A stretch of DNA of 10,295 bases from JAZDIT01 sp043804755 (GCA_043804755.1 JAZDIT010000004.1:1-10295), one strand, 5' to 3'; counted from the stretch's first letter, positions 1 through 6,628 are shown. Notes: a model not told the origin generated them from the sequence alone. Numbers and translations are program-made.

Positions 1-39
1 CCGAATTCCTGTAATCAATCGCCCCAAAAGCGACTTTTT

Positions 40-48
40 TGGTATAAT
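40..48 (+). promoter_or_regulatory. Extended -10 promoter of the mltG operon, leaderless
   Basis: TGG followed by a perfect TATAAT at 43-48 forms an extended -10. No convincing -35 is seen 17-19 bases upstream, as expected when the TG extension compensates. Only 8 bases separate the -10 from the ATG at 57, so transcription should begin at or within a base or two of the start codon, giving a leaderless mRNA. Confidence 0.75.
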
Positions 49-56
49 GAAAATAC

Positions 57-1550
57 ATGACCAGAAATAGAAAAATTCTCATCATAATAATTGCTGCCAT
101 TACCGTTATTTTAATGTGGGCGCCGTGGCTGGATAACCAAAGTTTGCACGATAAAGTGTTTGAAGAAAGGGCTGAAATAGACGGTACGATTGATAAATAC
201 ACCGGCGAGCTGGTTTGCGATTATAATGTGATGTGGGCGCCGTTTGGCAGATGGGTGGCGAGTTGCGAGGGCGGCTACTATGTGACATTTTGGGGTAAGA
301 TATTGTATCCCGGAAACCATAATATAGAATTGCCGGAAAACAACTTCGATGCCGCATATCAAATACCCGGCACAAATATTTTCTTTAGATATCCGTCTGA
401 TGGATTCTACGGACTGGGCATTAATATCGCCAGCAGCACGGAGGTCAGAGGTCTGATCAGCGGAATGCATGCAGAGCCGGTATCGGAGTTTGAAAGAGAC
501 GCCCAGAGCGCGTACGTGGTTTTGAATATTAATTTGATAGAAAACGAAAAGGCTTTTACGAATATCAATAATTTTGCGGAAGACTTCAAAAAAGATTCCG
601 ACGTGAGTTTTTACGATCGGGAGTACGCCAAGGAAAACGGCCGTATCGCAGAGATTAACGACAAAGAATATTTCATTTATAAGGTGACGGAAGATGCTAC
701 TGCGTGGAGTGCTTATACTATTAACAAAAATGGCATTGTTTGGGTTATGCTGGCCTATACTAACAGCCTTACGCCGTATTCCGACTCCGCATACAAAAAT
801 AACGATGGATTATTTTTAGAGATTCTTGAAAATATCAGCTTTGAAGAGATTCCGGTTTTTGCGGATGACGAACCGGAGATAGTGGTCAGCTCGCTGCTGC
901 AAACTCTTAACGATTCTTCTTTGGGTGTTAAGTTTTCAGATCTGGTGAAGTCGTCCCAATGGTGGATAAGCGAAGATGACTGGAGTATTAACGTTCCAAA
1001 TGCCATTTCCATCGTTTCAAAAGACATCCGCGGCTCATCAGTGGAACCCCTAGATGCCGAGGCCAGAAATCTTAATTATTTCATATCAAATATATTTTTA
1101 GTCAATGACTTTGAGCTAAACGCTACCAACACTTCCAAATCGGAAAGAGAACCAGAGTTCTTCGATTATATCGTTGCTTTTCAAAAAGGCGAAACGCAAT
1201 GCACCCTTACAACCAATGGTGAAAGTTGGGAATATACCGTAACCTGCTCGGATGGTCTTCAGAAAGCGTACGAGGCACAAATACCGTATCTCAAAGCGCT
1301 GGATAGACGGGACGTAATAGTTAATGTGAGGAAAAAGATAGGCGATTTTGCCTGGCTTGACGTTCACCCTCGGAGAACCGGTAATCTAGCCCTTATGAAA
1401 GATGAGGGAGGAGAAATGAGATTAATTTTTTCTGGACAGGAAGCGCCACCTTGCGATTTGATGATTGAGAACGGGGTGCCAGAAGAAGTTTATGGTACCT
1501 GCAACAATGTCTGGAGGTCAATACAAAACAATAATAATGATCAGGAATAA
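57..1550 (+). CDS. Hypothetical exported, membrane-anchored protein (PsbP-like region)
   Basis: I do not recognise a named family. The 497-residue product has a positively charged start and one hydrophobic segment (about residues 7-24), which should act as an uncleaved signal anchor with the rest outside the membrane. Residues about 98-265 read like a PsbP/Mog1-type domain: an 'FFRYPSDG' strand near 109-116, a charged helix, then 'NDKEYFIYKV' and a closing helix near 250-262. That resembles the 'YxFxYPxxW' domains often found in Patescibacterial exported proteins; this is inference. Residues 270-497 are unassigned and contain several cysteines, as does the 54/70 region, so disulfides are possible. 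It is the first gene of an operon with the next gene and mltG: its end overlaps the next start by 14 bases. The context suggests an envelope role. The start at 57 is fixed by the promoter just upstream. Confidence 0.85.
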   Translation: MTRNRKILIIIIAAITVILMWAPWLDNQSLHDKVFEERAEIDGTIDKYTGELVCDYNVMWAPFGRWVASCEGGYYVTFWGKILYPGNHNIELPENNFDAAYQIPGTNIFFRYPSDGFYGLGINIASSTEVRGLISGMHAEPVSEFERDAQSAYVVLNINLIENEKAFTNINNFAEDFKKDSDVSFYDREYAKENGRIAEINDKEYFIYKVTEDATAWSAYTINKNGIVWVMLAYTNSLTPYSDSAYKNNDGLFLEILENISFEEIPVFADDEPEIVVSSLLQTLNDSSLGVKFSDLVKSSQWWISEDDWSINVPNAISIVSKDIRGSSVEPLDAEARNLNYFISNIFLVNDFELNATNTSKSEREPEFFDYIVAFQKGETQCTLTTNGESWEYTVTCSDGLQKAYEAQIPYLKALDRRDVIVNVRKKIGDFAWLDVHPRRTGNLALMKDEGGEMRLIFSGQEAPPCDLMIENGVPEEVYGTCNNVWRSIQNNNNDQE

Positions 1551-2136
1551 AAAAATCATTTTCGGGATTATTATAGCTATTTTAATTTCCGCAATCTCTT
1601 TGATTGTCTGGCAGAATTGCCACAGGCCCGTTATTATAACTGAAACACCAGAGTCATCGACCGAAGAAATGGTTGGAAACCTCGTTCTTTATGCAAATGG
1701 CCGGTGGGGAGCTATCTATGAAGGGGATGAAAAAGGGAAGAGAATAGCTTCTTTATTGATTCGCAAACTTCACGGGCTGAATTTGCAGGCCAAATGTATT
1801 ATCAGCGAAGAAGATCTCCAGGGGATGAAAGAAGAGAATAAGATTTTAGAATTGGTTTTCAAGAGACCGGTAGATATTACCGTTTCCCAGTGGATAGACC
1901 CGGAAGACAGATCCTATATCCCGGTTGATGAAAACGGCTACAGAATCTTGGAAGATGCGGGGGACGTCCTGTTTGTCCTGAAAGACAATTCGGGCAGGGG
2001 ACTGGAGGCGAATATTTTAATTGGCTACGGAACCGCGATCAGGACCGGCTACGGCTGTTGGGCGATAAAACAAAAAGGCAGCGATGAGTTAGATAAAACT
2101 TGGATTGAGGAAATAGAAACATTGCTTTTGGAATAA
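1537..2136 (+). CDS. Hypothetical membrane-anchored protein, second gene of mltG operon
   Basis: The product is 199 residues and of no family I recognise. A basic N-terminus is followed by a hydrophobic segment (about residues 7-25), then an extracytoplasmic mixed alpha/beta region. The open frame extends back to an ATG at 1465, but I chose the ATG at 1537. It places the basic, hydrophobic anchor directly at the N-terminus, it matches the starts of both neighbouring genes (M-I-R-N-K-K), and it leaves a typical short overlap (14 bases) with the upstream gene, consistent with translational coupling. A GGAGG at 1513-1517 is about 20 bases upstream, too far for a standard ribosome binding site. 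The gene is followed after 3 bases by mltG, so co-transcription is nearly certain. There is a cysteine at residue 28, but no good lipobox. Confidence 0.85.
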   Translation: MIRNKKIIFGIIIAILISAISLIVWQNCHRPVIITETPESSTEEMVGNLVLYANGRWGAIYEGDEKGKRIASLLIRKLHGLNLQAKCIISEEDLQGMKEENKILELVFKRPVDITVSQWIDPEDRSYIPVDENGYRILEDAGDVLFVLKDNSGRGLEANILIGYGTAIRTGYGCWAIKQKGSDELDKTWIEEIETLLLE

Positions 2137-2139
2137 ATT

Positions 2140-3615
2140 ATGGACAGGAATAAAAAATTTATAATCGCCGGCGGAGCAATTCTGCTGGTAATAATCGCCA
2201 TTGCGACGCACTGGTTTTTATTTTCCGGTCCGGAAAGAGAACTAAAAATGGAAAGATTTGTCGTTCCCTTGGGAACCGACGTCAACCGCGATGCGGAAGA
2301 AGCCGTAATTCATGAGTTGAAAGAAAAAAGATTTATCAGGAGCGAATGGGCTTTTAAGTTTGCGCTTAGCATGAAAGATTGGCAGATAAAGCCGGGGGCA
2401 TATCAGATTTCCAAAAACATGGATGTCTGGATATTGGCAGATACTTTATTCAGGTTTCCTTATCAAAGATGGCTAGTTATACCGGAAGGATTGAGAAAAG
2501 AACAGATAGCCGAAATCGCGCAGAAGGAGCTCGGCTGGTCGGAAGAAACAAAAGAAGAATTTCTTGCCGACAGCGAAGAAGGATATTTGTTTCCCGACAC
2601 TTATTTGCTTCAAACGGGCAATCTTGAAGACGCCGGCAGGACGGCGGCCGAAAGGATGGAGAATCAATTCAACGAGAAGGCAGCCGATTTATTCAAACAA
2701 GCCGCCGAAAGCAATATCAAAAACGACACCCTGATGGTTCTCGCTTCCATTATTCAAAGAGAAGCGGCCAATGAGCAGGATATGCCATTAATTGCCGGAG
2801 TAATCTGGAACAGGTGGCTGAAGGGCATGCCGTTTGAAATAGACGCTACGATTCAATATGCCCTGGGAGAACCGGGAAACTGGTGGCCGGTTGTGAAGCC
2901 GGAAGATTACAAACTTGATTCGCCCTATAACACCTATATCCACAAGGGACGGCCGCCGACTCCGATTTGCAATCCCGGACTGGCGGCGATTAACGCCGTG
3001 ATAAATTCGGAAGACAGCGATTACCTTTATTATCTGCACGACGGTGAAGGGCAAATCCACCCCGCCAAAACTTACGAGGAACATCTGAAAAACATCAGGG
3101 AGTATTTCTGGCAAAGTTATAAAGACGAAAAGTTGGGGTACGAAATGAAATACCCGCCGAGCTGGTCGATTGCCGAAGAAACGGAAGGTTCGGGCATAGG
3201 GCTGAGCCGGACGGTATTCCAATCAAAAGATTACCAAGAAAAAGAGTCGGAAGAATATAAAGAAAGAGTGGAAACGGGACAGGAAACGGGCCTGCTTCAG
3301 CCGATGGTGATGACCGGGGGAGTAAAACTGGAGATTGTCATTATTGAAATTCCGTCTGATCTTACATGGCGAGACTGGGCGGGAAGGGCAACCGACTATC
3401 CTTACGGTAAAATAGTCAGCGAAAGATTTATCACGCTTGAGGGCAAAAAAGTTTATGAGCGGCAGGTAGAATCGGGAGAAATAACCTCAATCGTCATCAG
3501 TTTCCCCGATCCCGAAGAAACGATGTTATTTGAACTGATACTCCATACTCTTAAAAAAGATGAAGATAAAAACTCAGAGATTCTCGGACAAATAATTTCT
3601 ATGTTTAATCTTTAG
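2140..3615 (+). CDS. mltG: Endolytic peptidoglycan transglycosylase MltG (YceG-like) with C-terminal extension
   Basis: MltG cleaves nascent glycan strands within the chain and is thought to set glycan length by ending strand polymerisation. The product (491 residues) has a membrane anchor at about 7-29 and a small LysM-like subdomain near 38-116. The YceG catalytic domain spans about 117-325, with 'EGYLFPDTY' at 147-155, 'ASIIQREA' at 202-209 (Glu208 in the position of the catalytic glutamate), 'DATIQYALG' near 235-243, and 'SPYNTYIHKG' followed by 'PICNPGLAAINA' at 261-286. The domain ends at the 'HPAKTYEEHLKNI' region near 307-319, where ordinary MltG proteins stop soon after. Here about 165 more residues follow, starting 'LGYEMKYPPSW' and ending in a 'EILGQIISMF' helix, which I read as a PsbP-like domain (inference). 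It lies 3 bases after the preceding gene and is last in the operon. Confidence 0.93.
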   Translation: MDRNKKFIIAGGAILLVIIAIATHWFLFSGPERELKMERFVVPLGTDVNRDAEEAVIHELKEKRFIRSEWAFKFALSMKDWQIKPGAYQISKNMDVWILADTLFRFPYQRWLVIPEGLRKEQIAEIAQKELGWSEETKEEFLADSEEGYLFPDTYLLQTGNLEDAGRTAAERMENQFNEKAADLFKQAAESNIKNDTLMVLASIIQREAANEQDMPLIAGVIWNRWLKGMPFEIDATIQYALGEPGNWWPVVKPEDYKLDSPYNTYIHKGRPPTPICNPGLAAINAVINSEDSDYLYYLHDGEGQIHPAKTYEEHLKNIREYFWQSYKDEKLGYEMKYPPSWSIAEETEGSGIGLSRTVFQSKDYQEKESEEYKERVETGQETGLLQPMVMTGGVKLEIVIIEIPSDLTWRDWAGRATDYPYGKIVSERFITLEGKKVYERQVESGEITSIVISFPDPEETMLFELILHTLKKDEDKNSEILGQIISMFNL

Positions 3616-3682
3616 GTGGTCTTCATTGGGAGTTGATTTTTTGTGTTAGTTTGACGAAAGACTAATCTATGACTATTAGATG
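3616..3682. other. Intergenic region after mltG
   Basis: No gene is seen. A T-rich run at 3636-3642 precedes a short hairpin, TTAGTTT (3646-3652) against AGACTAA (3659-3665, one G-T wobble). The T-run is on the wrong side for a plus-strand terminator, so where the mltG operon ends transcription is unclear. Confidence 0.4.
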
Positions 3683-3713
3683 TTGACACGTTTTCTGGGG
3701 TTTATGGTATAAT
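3683..3713 (+). promoter_or_regulatory. Strong extended -10 promoter driving the structured RNA
   Basis: A perfect TTGACA (3683-3688) and a perfect TATAAT (3708-3713) are separated by 19 bases, with TGG immediately before the -10 as an extended element. The long spacer is offset by the TG extension. Transcription is expected to begin near 3720, about 350 bases before the first start codon of the next gene, so the product begins with a long non-coding segment. Confidence 0.8.
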
Positions 3714-3719
3714 AATATT

Positions 3720-3996
3720 AGGTTGAGATTGTACTTTTCAGCGTTAATACGACGCAAAAATCCCAAGAGATCAGTTGTCGAATAGAGGAAATGCGAGAAC
3801 GCACCACATTCTCCAAATAAAGCTACGGTGTATTAATAAACGTAGAATCGAGTTTGAAATAACTCCAGCTCAGCGAGAACCCAGAAGTCGACATAACATG
3901 GTTCTCATTTCTTAGGTGTCCCGGTATTCCGGGGCGGGGAGTAAAGGGCCTCCGAACTTTTAGCAATCTTTGGTTGCAAGAGTTCGGAGGCCCTTT
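3720..3996 (+). ncRNA. Putative structured non-coding RNA or long structured leader
   Basis: The segment lies between a strong promoter and a very stable hairpin and holds no credible gene (the only small frame with a nearby AGAGGA is a 9-codon one at 3791-3820). It is a chain of simple hairpins: GCGT/ACGC (3741-3744/3752-3755), GAGAA/TTCTC (3795-3799/3809-3813), CTACG/CGTAG (3823-3827/3841-3845), GAGTT/AACTC (3850-3854/3861-3865), GAGAACC/GGTTCTC (3875-3881/3900-3906) and GTCCCGG/CCGGGGC (3918-3924/3929-3935, one wobble), then the hairpin at 3943-3996. It lacks the hallmarks of tmRNA, RNase P RNA, SRP RNA or tRNA. It could be a free small RNA or a 5' leader controlling the two genes downstream. 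The stems were found by eye and have no covariation support. Confidence 0.5.
3943..3996 (+). terminator. Very stable hairpin, likely terminator or attenuator
   Basis: A perfect 16-bp stem (3943-3958 with 3981-3996) continues inward by 3 pairs and, past a bulged A3962, by 4 more (GCAA/TTGC) around a 7-base loop: 23 pairs in all. The stem ends in AAA on the left and TTT on the right, followed by GGTTTAT, so the U-tract is short and broken. It may terminate the upstream RNA only partly, letting some transcripts read into the downstream genes. Confidence 0.7.
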
Positions 3997-4022
3997 GGTT
4001 TATAAGCTTTATAAATCCAAAG
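3993..4022 (+). promoter_or_regulatory. Second hairpin sharing bases with the preceding stem
   Basis: CTTTGG (3993-3998) pairs with CCAAAG (4017-4022), and TTTATAA (3999-4005) with TTATAAA (4009-4015), around a GCT loop with T4016 bulged: 13 pairs. Bases 3993-3996 also form the foot of the preceding hairpin, so both cannot be complete at once. It could be part of the terminator end or a weak switch. No alternative regulator is visible. Confidence 0.4.
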
Positions 4023-4068
4023 CTCCCTAAATCTAAAGGTCGATTATTAGCCAATTAAATTAATTAAC

Positions 4069-4695
4069 ATGATTACACCACAACAATCCAATACTCAGAA
4101 GCTAACGCAAGTACCTTACTTGGAACCCAGATGTTTATCGTGCGGTTCCTATGATTACTTGCAAGCCATCAACGAGATACCGGCCACGCCGGAATACAGT
4201 GAGGCGTTTGCATTAACCGTAGTCCGGATGTTTAAGGAAATATACGGGGGTCGATCAAAACCCGATGCGATTAAAGAGCGAGTTTCCAACCCGTGCATTA
4301 TTTACGAAACGGAATTTAAGGGAAAACTCCGTTCACGATTCCTTAATTATCTTCGTACGGAGAGTATTAATACCTCGAGTCCGGTGTTTGTGATCGGAAA
4401 CTGCAAGAGTAGCGATAAGGCTGCATTTAGGGCGGCAGTCGGATACGCGATGACTAAGAGCGATCCCTTGATCTTTCTTGTACTGCGGGATGAAATCCGA
4501 GAATCCGAACATCTGGATATCGGTACCCACTTTACCGACAAGGAGTCTCTTATCGTGTCAGTGTCGGATGACGACCTCATTCAGTTAGCACAAGAATTAA
4601 AAGATACTCTCACTCCAGATGATATGATTTTCTGTCATAGGGCAGGACAAACAATCATTACTGGCGAAGAATATCTATGGGGTCCAAGAGACTAA
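4069..4695 (+). CDS. Hypothetical protein, possible restriction-endonuclease-like fold
   Basis: The product is 208 residues and of no family I recognise. It has a C-x-x-C pair at Cys22/Cys25, then a helix around 'EAFALTVVRMFKEI' (45-58). A beta-alpha-beta run follows: strand 'PVFVIGNCKSS' (105-115), helix 'DKAAFRAAVGYAMTK' (116-130), strand 'PLIFLVLRDE' (133-142), then 'SLIVSVSDDDLIQLAQEL' (160-177). That order is reminiscent of the C-terminal half of Mrr-type nuclease folds, with Lys113 near the E-x-K position but Asn in place of the acid, so it may be inactive or unrelated. It looks distantly paralogous to the next gene. The start at 4069 has no Shine-Dalgarno; upstream is AT-rich and follows the structured RNA and hairpins. 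Its stop lies 137 bases before the preferred start of the next gene. Confidence 0.75.
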   Translation: MITPQQSNTQKLTQVPYLEPRCLSCGSYDYLQAINEIPATPEYSEAFALTVVRMFKEIYGGRSKPDAIKERVSNPCIIYETEFKGKLRSRFLNYLRTESINTSSPVFVIGNCKSSDKAAFRAAVGYAMTKSDPLIFLVLRDEIRESEHLDIGTHFTDKESLIVSVSDDDLIQLAQELKDTLTPDDMIFCHRAGQTIITGEEYLWGPRD

Positions 4696-4753
4696 TATAC
4701 AAAATATCAGGAAGTCGAATCGTCAAACTTTCCTGTATGTATACCGTTGTAGC

Positions 4754-4783
4754 CCCACAGCCGGCGGTTAATCCGGCTGTGGG
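4754..4783 (+). promoter_or_regulatory. GC-rich perfect inverted repeat between the two unknown genes
   Basis: CCCACAGCCGG (4754-4764) and CCGGCTGTGGG (4773-4783) form a perfect 11-bp stem with an 8-base loop; GC pairs can extend it past a bulged C. No T-run follows on either strand, so it is unlikely to be a simple terminator. It could be an mRNA-stabilising or attenuating stem, or a protein-binding palindrome. If the next gene started at 4677 or 4737 it would be coding, giving an unusual 'PQPAVNPAVG' stretch. Confidence 0.5.
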
Positions 4784-4832
4784 CGCTGCTCTTGGTGATA
4801 ATAAACTTTCTCCGCAGAAAACGCACAAAGAC

Positions 4833-5747
4833 ATGAAAAACTTAAATAAAATTGAACAATTCGCGTTGGATATTAAGTGTCTGTTTGAGGAGATATTCCA
4901 TCGTTGGCACAAAAGGAAAGCCAAATGCTCTAACAAATTACTGGGAGCTAGTGAATTTTGCGATATTGTTTTTGCCAGAGCCAAAAAACTGCCGTTATTG
5001 CAGCTCATTGATAACCGCTATATTAAAGACCTAAAATCTGTCGATATACGGGTGAAAATCGGGGATAATTATATCAGCGATGCGGATTTAGACCTAATTA
5101 TCGAAGATGCCGTAAAAAATAAAGACGCTCTATATGTCGTAGTCACCCGGGGAAATGTTTCGCCCGCGAACATCGAAAGGGTTGATAGGGCTTTTTGGGA
5201 TCACTATGTGGTCATTTTGTGTCTGGGTGACCCCGATGTCGCAAGAATCAAAAAATGGATATTAAACGGCAACATTAATGCCTGCATATTCTATCTTTAT
5301 ATGTTTACCGATGCGATAGCACACAGGAGTCGCAGACAACCGATGGATGAATACAGGAGAACGGCCATTGAGAAACGCCTCGACTTTATGGGCAATCTTA
5401 AGGTAAAGCAGTTCAGGACGCTTGTTAAAAAACTCGAATTTTTATTGGTGCTTGAAGAAGTGCACGGGAACTTCAGCAAGGCGAGTTCTAGTATAGATGT
5501 TACCCGCAAAACCATCTATAACTGGCGTAAAACCGATCCTGTTTTTAAGGAACTGCTTGGGATAAGGGGGGAATTTAAAGAAGAGGATAAGTACTGGCGT
5601 GACGATACGGATGATTTATCTGATCTAATTGATAAACACGATAGAGACTTTGAAAAACTACTTCAGAAAAACGATAAAGATTGGGACGTTATAAGTCAAC
5701 ATCAGGACGATTCGGAAACGAAAGAAATTATACGCGAAAACCCGTGA
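4833..5747 (+). CDS. Hypothetical protein with helix-turn-helix and acidic tail
   Basis: The product is 304 residues from the preferred ATG and unrecognised as a whole. Residues 7-145 parallel the previous gene: 'EQFALDIKCLFEEIF' (8-22), strand 'DIRVKIGDNYIS' (71-82), helix 'DADLDLIIEDAVKNK' (83-97), strand 'LYVVVTRGNVS' (100-110), helix, then 'YVVILCLGDPDVARIKKWI' (125-143). This order resembles an Mrr-like nuclease half but lacks a clear E-x-K. Residues 201-240 ('LEEVHGNFSKASSSIDVTR' then 'KTIYNWRKTDPVF') are a convincing helix-turn-helix of the kind seen in phage terminase small subunits and resolvase-like HTHs. Residues 248-304 are strongly acidic and probably disordered. In-frame ATGs at 4677 (overlapping the previous gene by 19 bases) and 4737 are alternatives. 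I prefer 4833 because the extra N-terminus is encoded mostly by the palindrome region. A terminator follows at 5783. Confidence 0.75.
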   Translation: MKNLNKIEQFALDIKCLFEEIFHRWHKRKAKCSNKLLGASEFCDIVFARAKKLPLLQLIDNRYIKDLKSVDIRVKIGDNYISDADLDLIIEDAVKNKDALYVVVTRGNVSPANIERVDRAFWDHYVVILCLGDPDVARIKKWILNGNINACIFYLYMFTDAIAHRSRRQPMDEYRRTAIEKRLDFMGNLKVKQFRTLVKKLEFLLVLEEVHGNFSKASSSIDVTRKTIYNWRKTDPVFKELLGIRGEFKEEDKYWRDDTDDLSDLIDKHDRDFEKLLQKNDKDWDVISQHQDDSETKEIIRENP

Positions 5748-5782
5748 ATTTGTGCCATTTCGTGTAATTTCTGCTATAATTA

Positions 5783-5808
5783 ACCCGTCCGAGACGGGTC
5801 ATTTTTTT
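5783..5808 (+). terminator. Rho-independent terminator after the accessory genes
   Basis: ACCCGTC (5783-5789) pairs with GACGGGT (5793-5799) around a CGA loop, followed by CA and seven Ts (5802-5808): a classical intrinsic terminator for the plus-strand gene ending at 5747. The stop codon of the convergent transporter gene lies in its right foot (5799-5801). Confidence 0.85.
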
Positions 5809-6593
5809 GCCCCAAAAACCGCCCGATTTCCCTCTAATATTTTAGTACCAGACCGGGGCACACAGGCGACAGAAAGAGAAGCAGCCGTGGTGGAAAAACC
5901 GATTAATAATAACCAAAACCAGATTTTTTTCTCCTTCACTTGGATATTAGCCGGGGTTTTTCTTAGCCAAGAGAAGAGATATATGAAGATAAAAGCTCCC
6001 GCGGTCTCGACTAAAGTTACCAAGGCGAGAGAGATCGTCCAACCTTCGCCTTGATATCCTAAAAACCAATCCCATAAAGGGAAGAAAAATCCCCAAATCA
6101 TCATCGAGGTTAACGCTTCGGGGAGTCCTTTGGTTATATTTTTTATACTCAAACCTCCCGTGCTGATTCTCTGCAATTGGAAAGAAATTAAGATGGTGCC
6201 GATAAAAATAATGCCGAGCCCCACCCACCGTATTGTGGAGATTGCTTCGTTAAACAAAAAGAAAGAAACAAGAACAGCTACGCCGCCGTTGGTTGCCACA
6301 ATCGGTCCGATGACGCTCACCATTCCTTTTTGCAATCCTCGGTAGAAAAGAGTATAAGCCGTTAAATCTCCGATTCCGAATAATATCAGGAAAAAAATGA
6401 TTTTTGGCCCAAGGTTGACGGACGTCCAATTGAAAGCCAGATAGATTAAAAGCAAGATAGCTCCAAAAATATGCGAGTACAAAAAAGTATTAATGGCGCT
6501 TGTCTTGCCAACTGTTTTCTTGGCGAAAAGGTCCGCTAAGCCCCAGCCGAGCATTCCGCCCAATCCTGCCAGTATCGCTAAATATAATTCCAT
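5799..6593 (-). CDS. DMT/EamA-type transporter, C-terminally truncated
   Basis: This is an inner-membrane permease of the drug/metabolite transporter superfamily; the substrate cannot be read from sequence. The usual architecture is two EamA repeats of five helices. Here eight hydrophobic segments can be placed (about 3-22, 36-55, 64-82, 91-113, 122-140, 157-178, 185-209, 223-244), with a typical 'GWGLADLFAKK' in helix 1 and the signature-like 'GPIVATNGGVAVLVSFFLFNE' region at 96-116. After residue 244 the frame enters a polar 20-residue tail ('VPRSGTKILEG...FGAKK') instead of helices 9 and 10. At 264 residues it is shorter than the usual 290-300. Neither of the other minus-strand frames supplies the missing helices, so a simple frameshift does not explain it. 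The start at 6593 sits 6 bases from its -10 (leaderless). It may be a dying gene or still partly functional. Confidence 0.85.
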   Translation of the reverse strand: MELYLAILAGLGGMLGWGLADLFAKKTVGKTSAINTFLYSHIFGAILLLIYLAFNWTSVNLGPKIIFFLILFGIGDLTAYTLFYRGLQKGMVSVIGPIVATNGGVAVLVSFFLFNEAISTIRWVGLGIIFIGTILISFQLQRISTGGLSIKNITKGLPEALTSMMIWGFFFPLWDWFLGYQGEGWTISLALVTLVETAGAFIFIYLFSWLRKTPANIQVKEKKIWFWLLLIGFSTTAASLSVACVPRSGTKILEGNRAVFGAKK

Positions 6594-6599
6594 TTTCTA

Positions 6600-6628
6600 A
6601 TCCTACCTTTCATATATTTCATTGTCAA
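6600..6628 (-). promoter_or_regulatory. Promoter of the transporter gene, leaderless
   Basis: On the minus strand, a perfect TTGACA (6628-6623) and TAGGAT (6605-6600) are exactly 17 bases apart. The start codon begins 6 bases after the -10, so the RNA should start at the ATG. The -35 overlaps the secA -35 on the other strand. Confidence 0.75.

Noticed and set aside
1465..1536. Upstream start of the second operon gene
   Set aside because: It would add 24 residues before the hydrophobic anchor and overlap the first gene by 86 bases.
3651..3679. Second promoter TTGACG / TATTAG
   Set aside because: The -10 match is weak and a much better promoter lies 30 bases downstream.
3791..3820. Nine-codon leader peptide (attenuation)
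   Set aside because: The AGAGGA lies only 2-3 bases before the ATG and the peptide has no run of a regulatory amino acid.
3794..3906. Tandem repeats as in a ToxI array
   Set aside because: GCGAGAAC occurs twice about 80 bases apart, each time as the left arm of a hairpin, but the sequence between does not align as a repeat.
3720..3996. tmRNA, RNase P RNA, 4.5S or 6S RNA
   Set aside because: No tRNA-like ends or tag frame, no conserved RNase P core apart from a chance GAGGAAA, no SRP domain IV loop, and no long rod with central bubble as in 6S RNA.
5750..5780. TTGTGC and TGC-TATAAT promoter-like pair
   Set aside because: Its start site would fall inside the terminator hairpin, and no plus-strand gene follows.
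5752..6054. 100-codon plus-strand open frame
   Set aside because: It lies antisense to the transporter gene and starts upstream of the terminator; its composition is that of a shadow frame.
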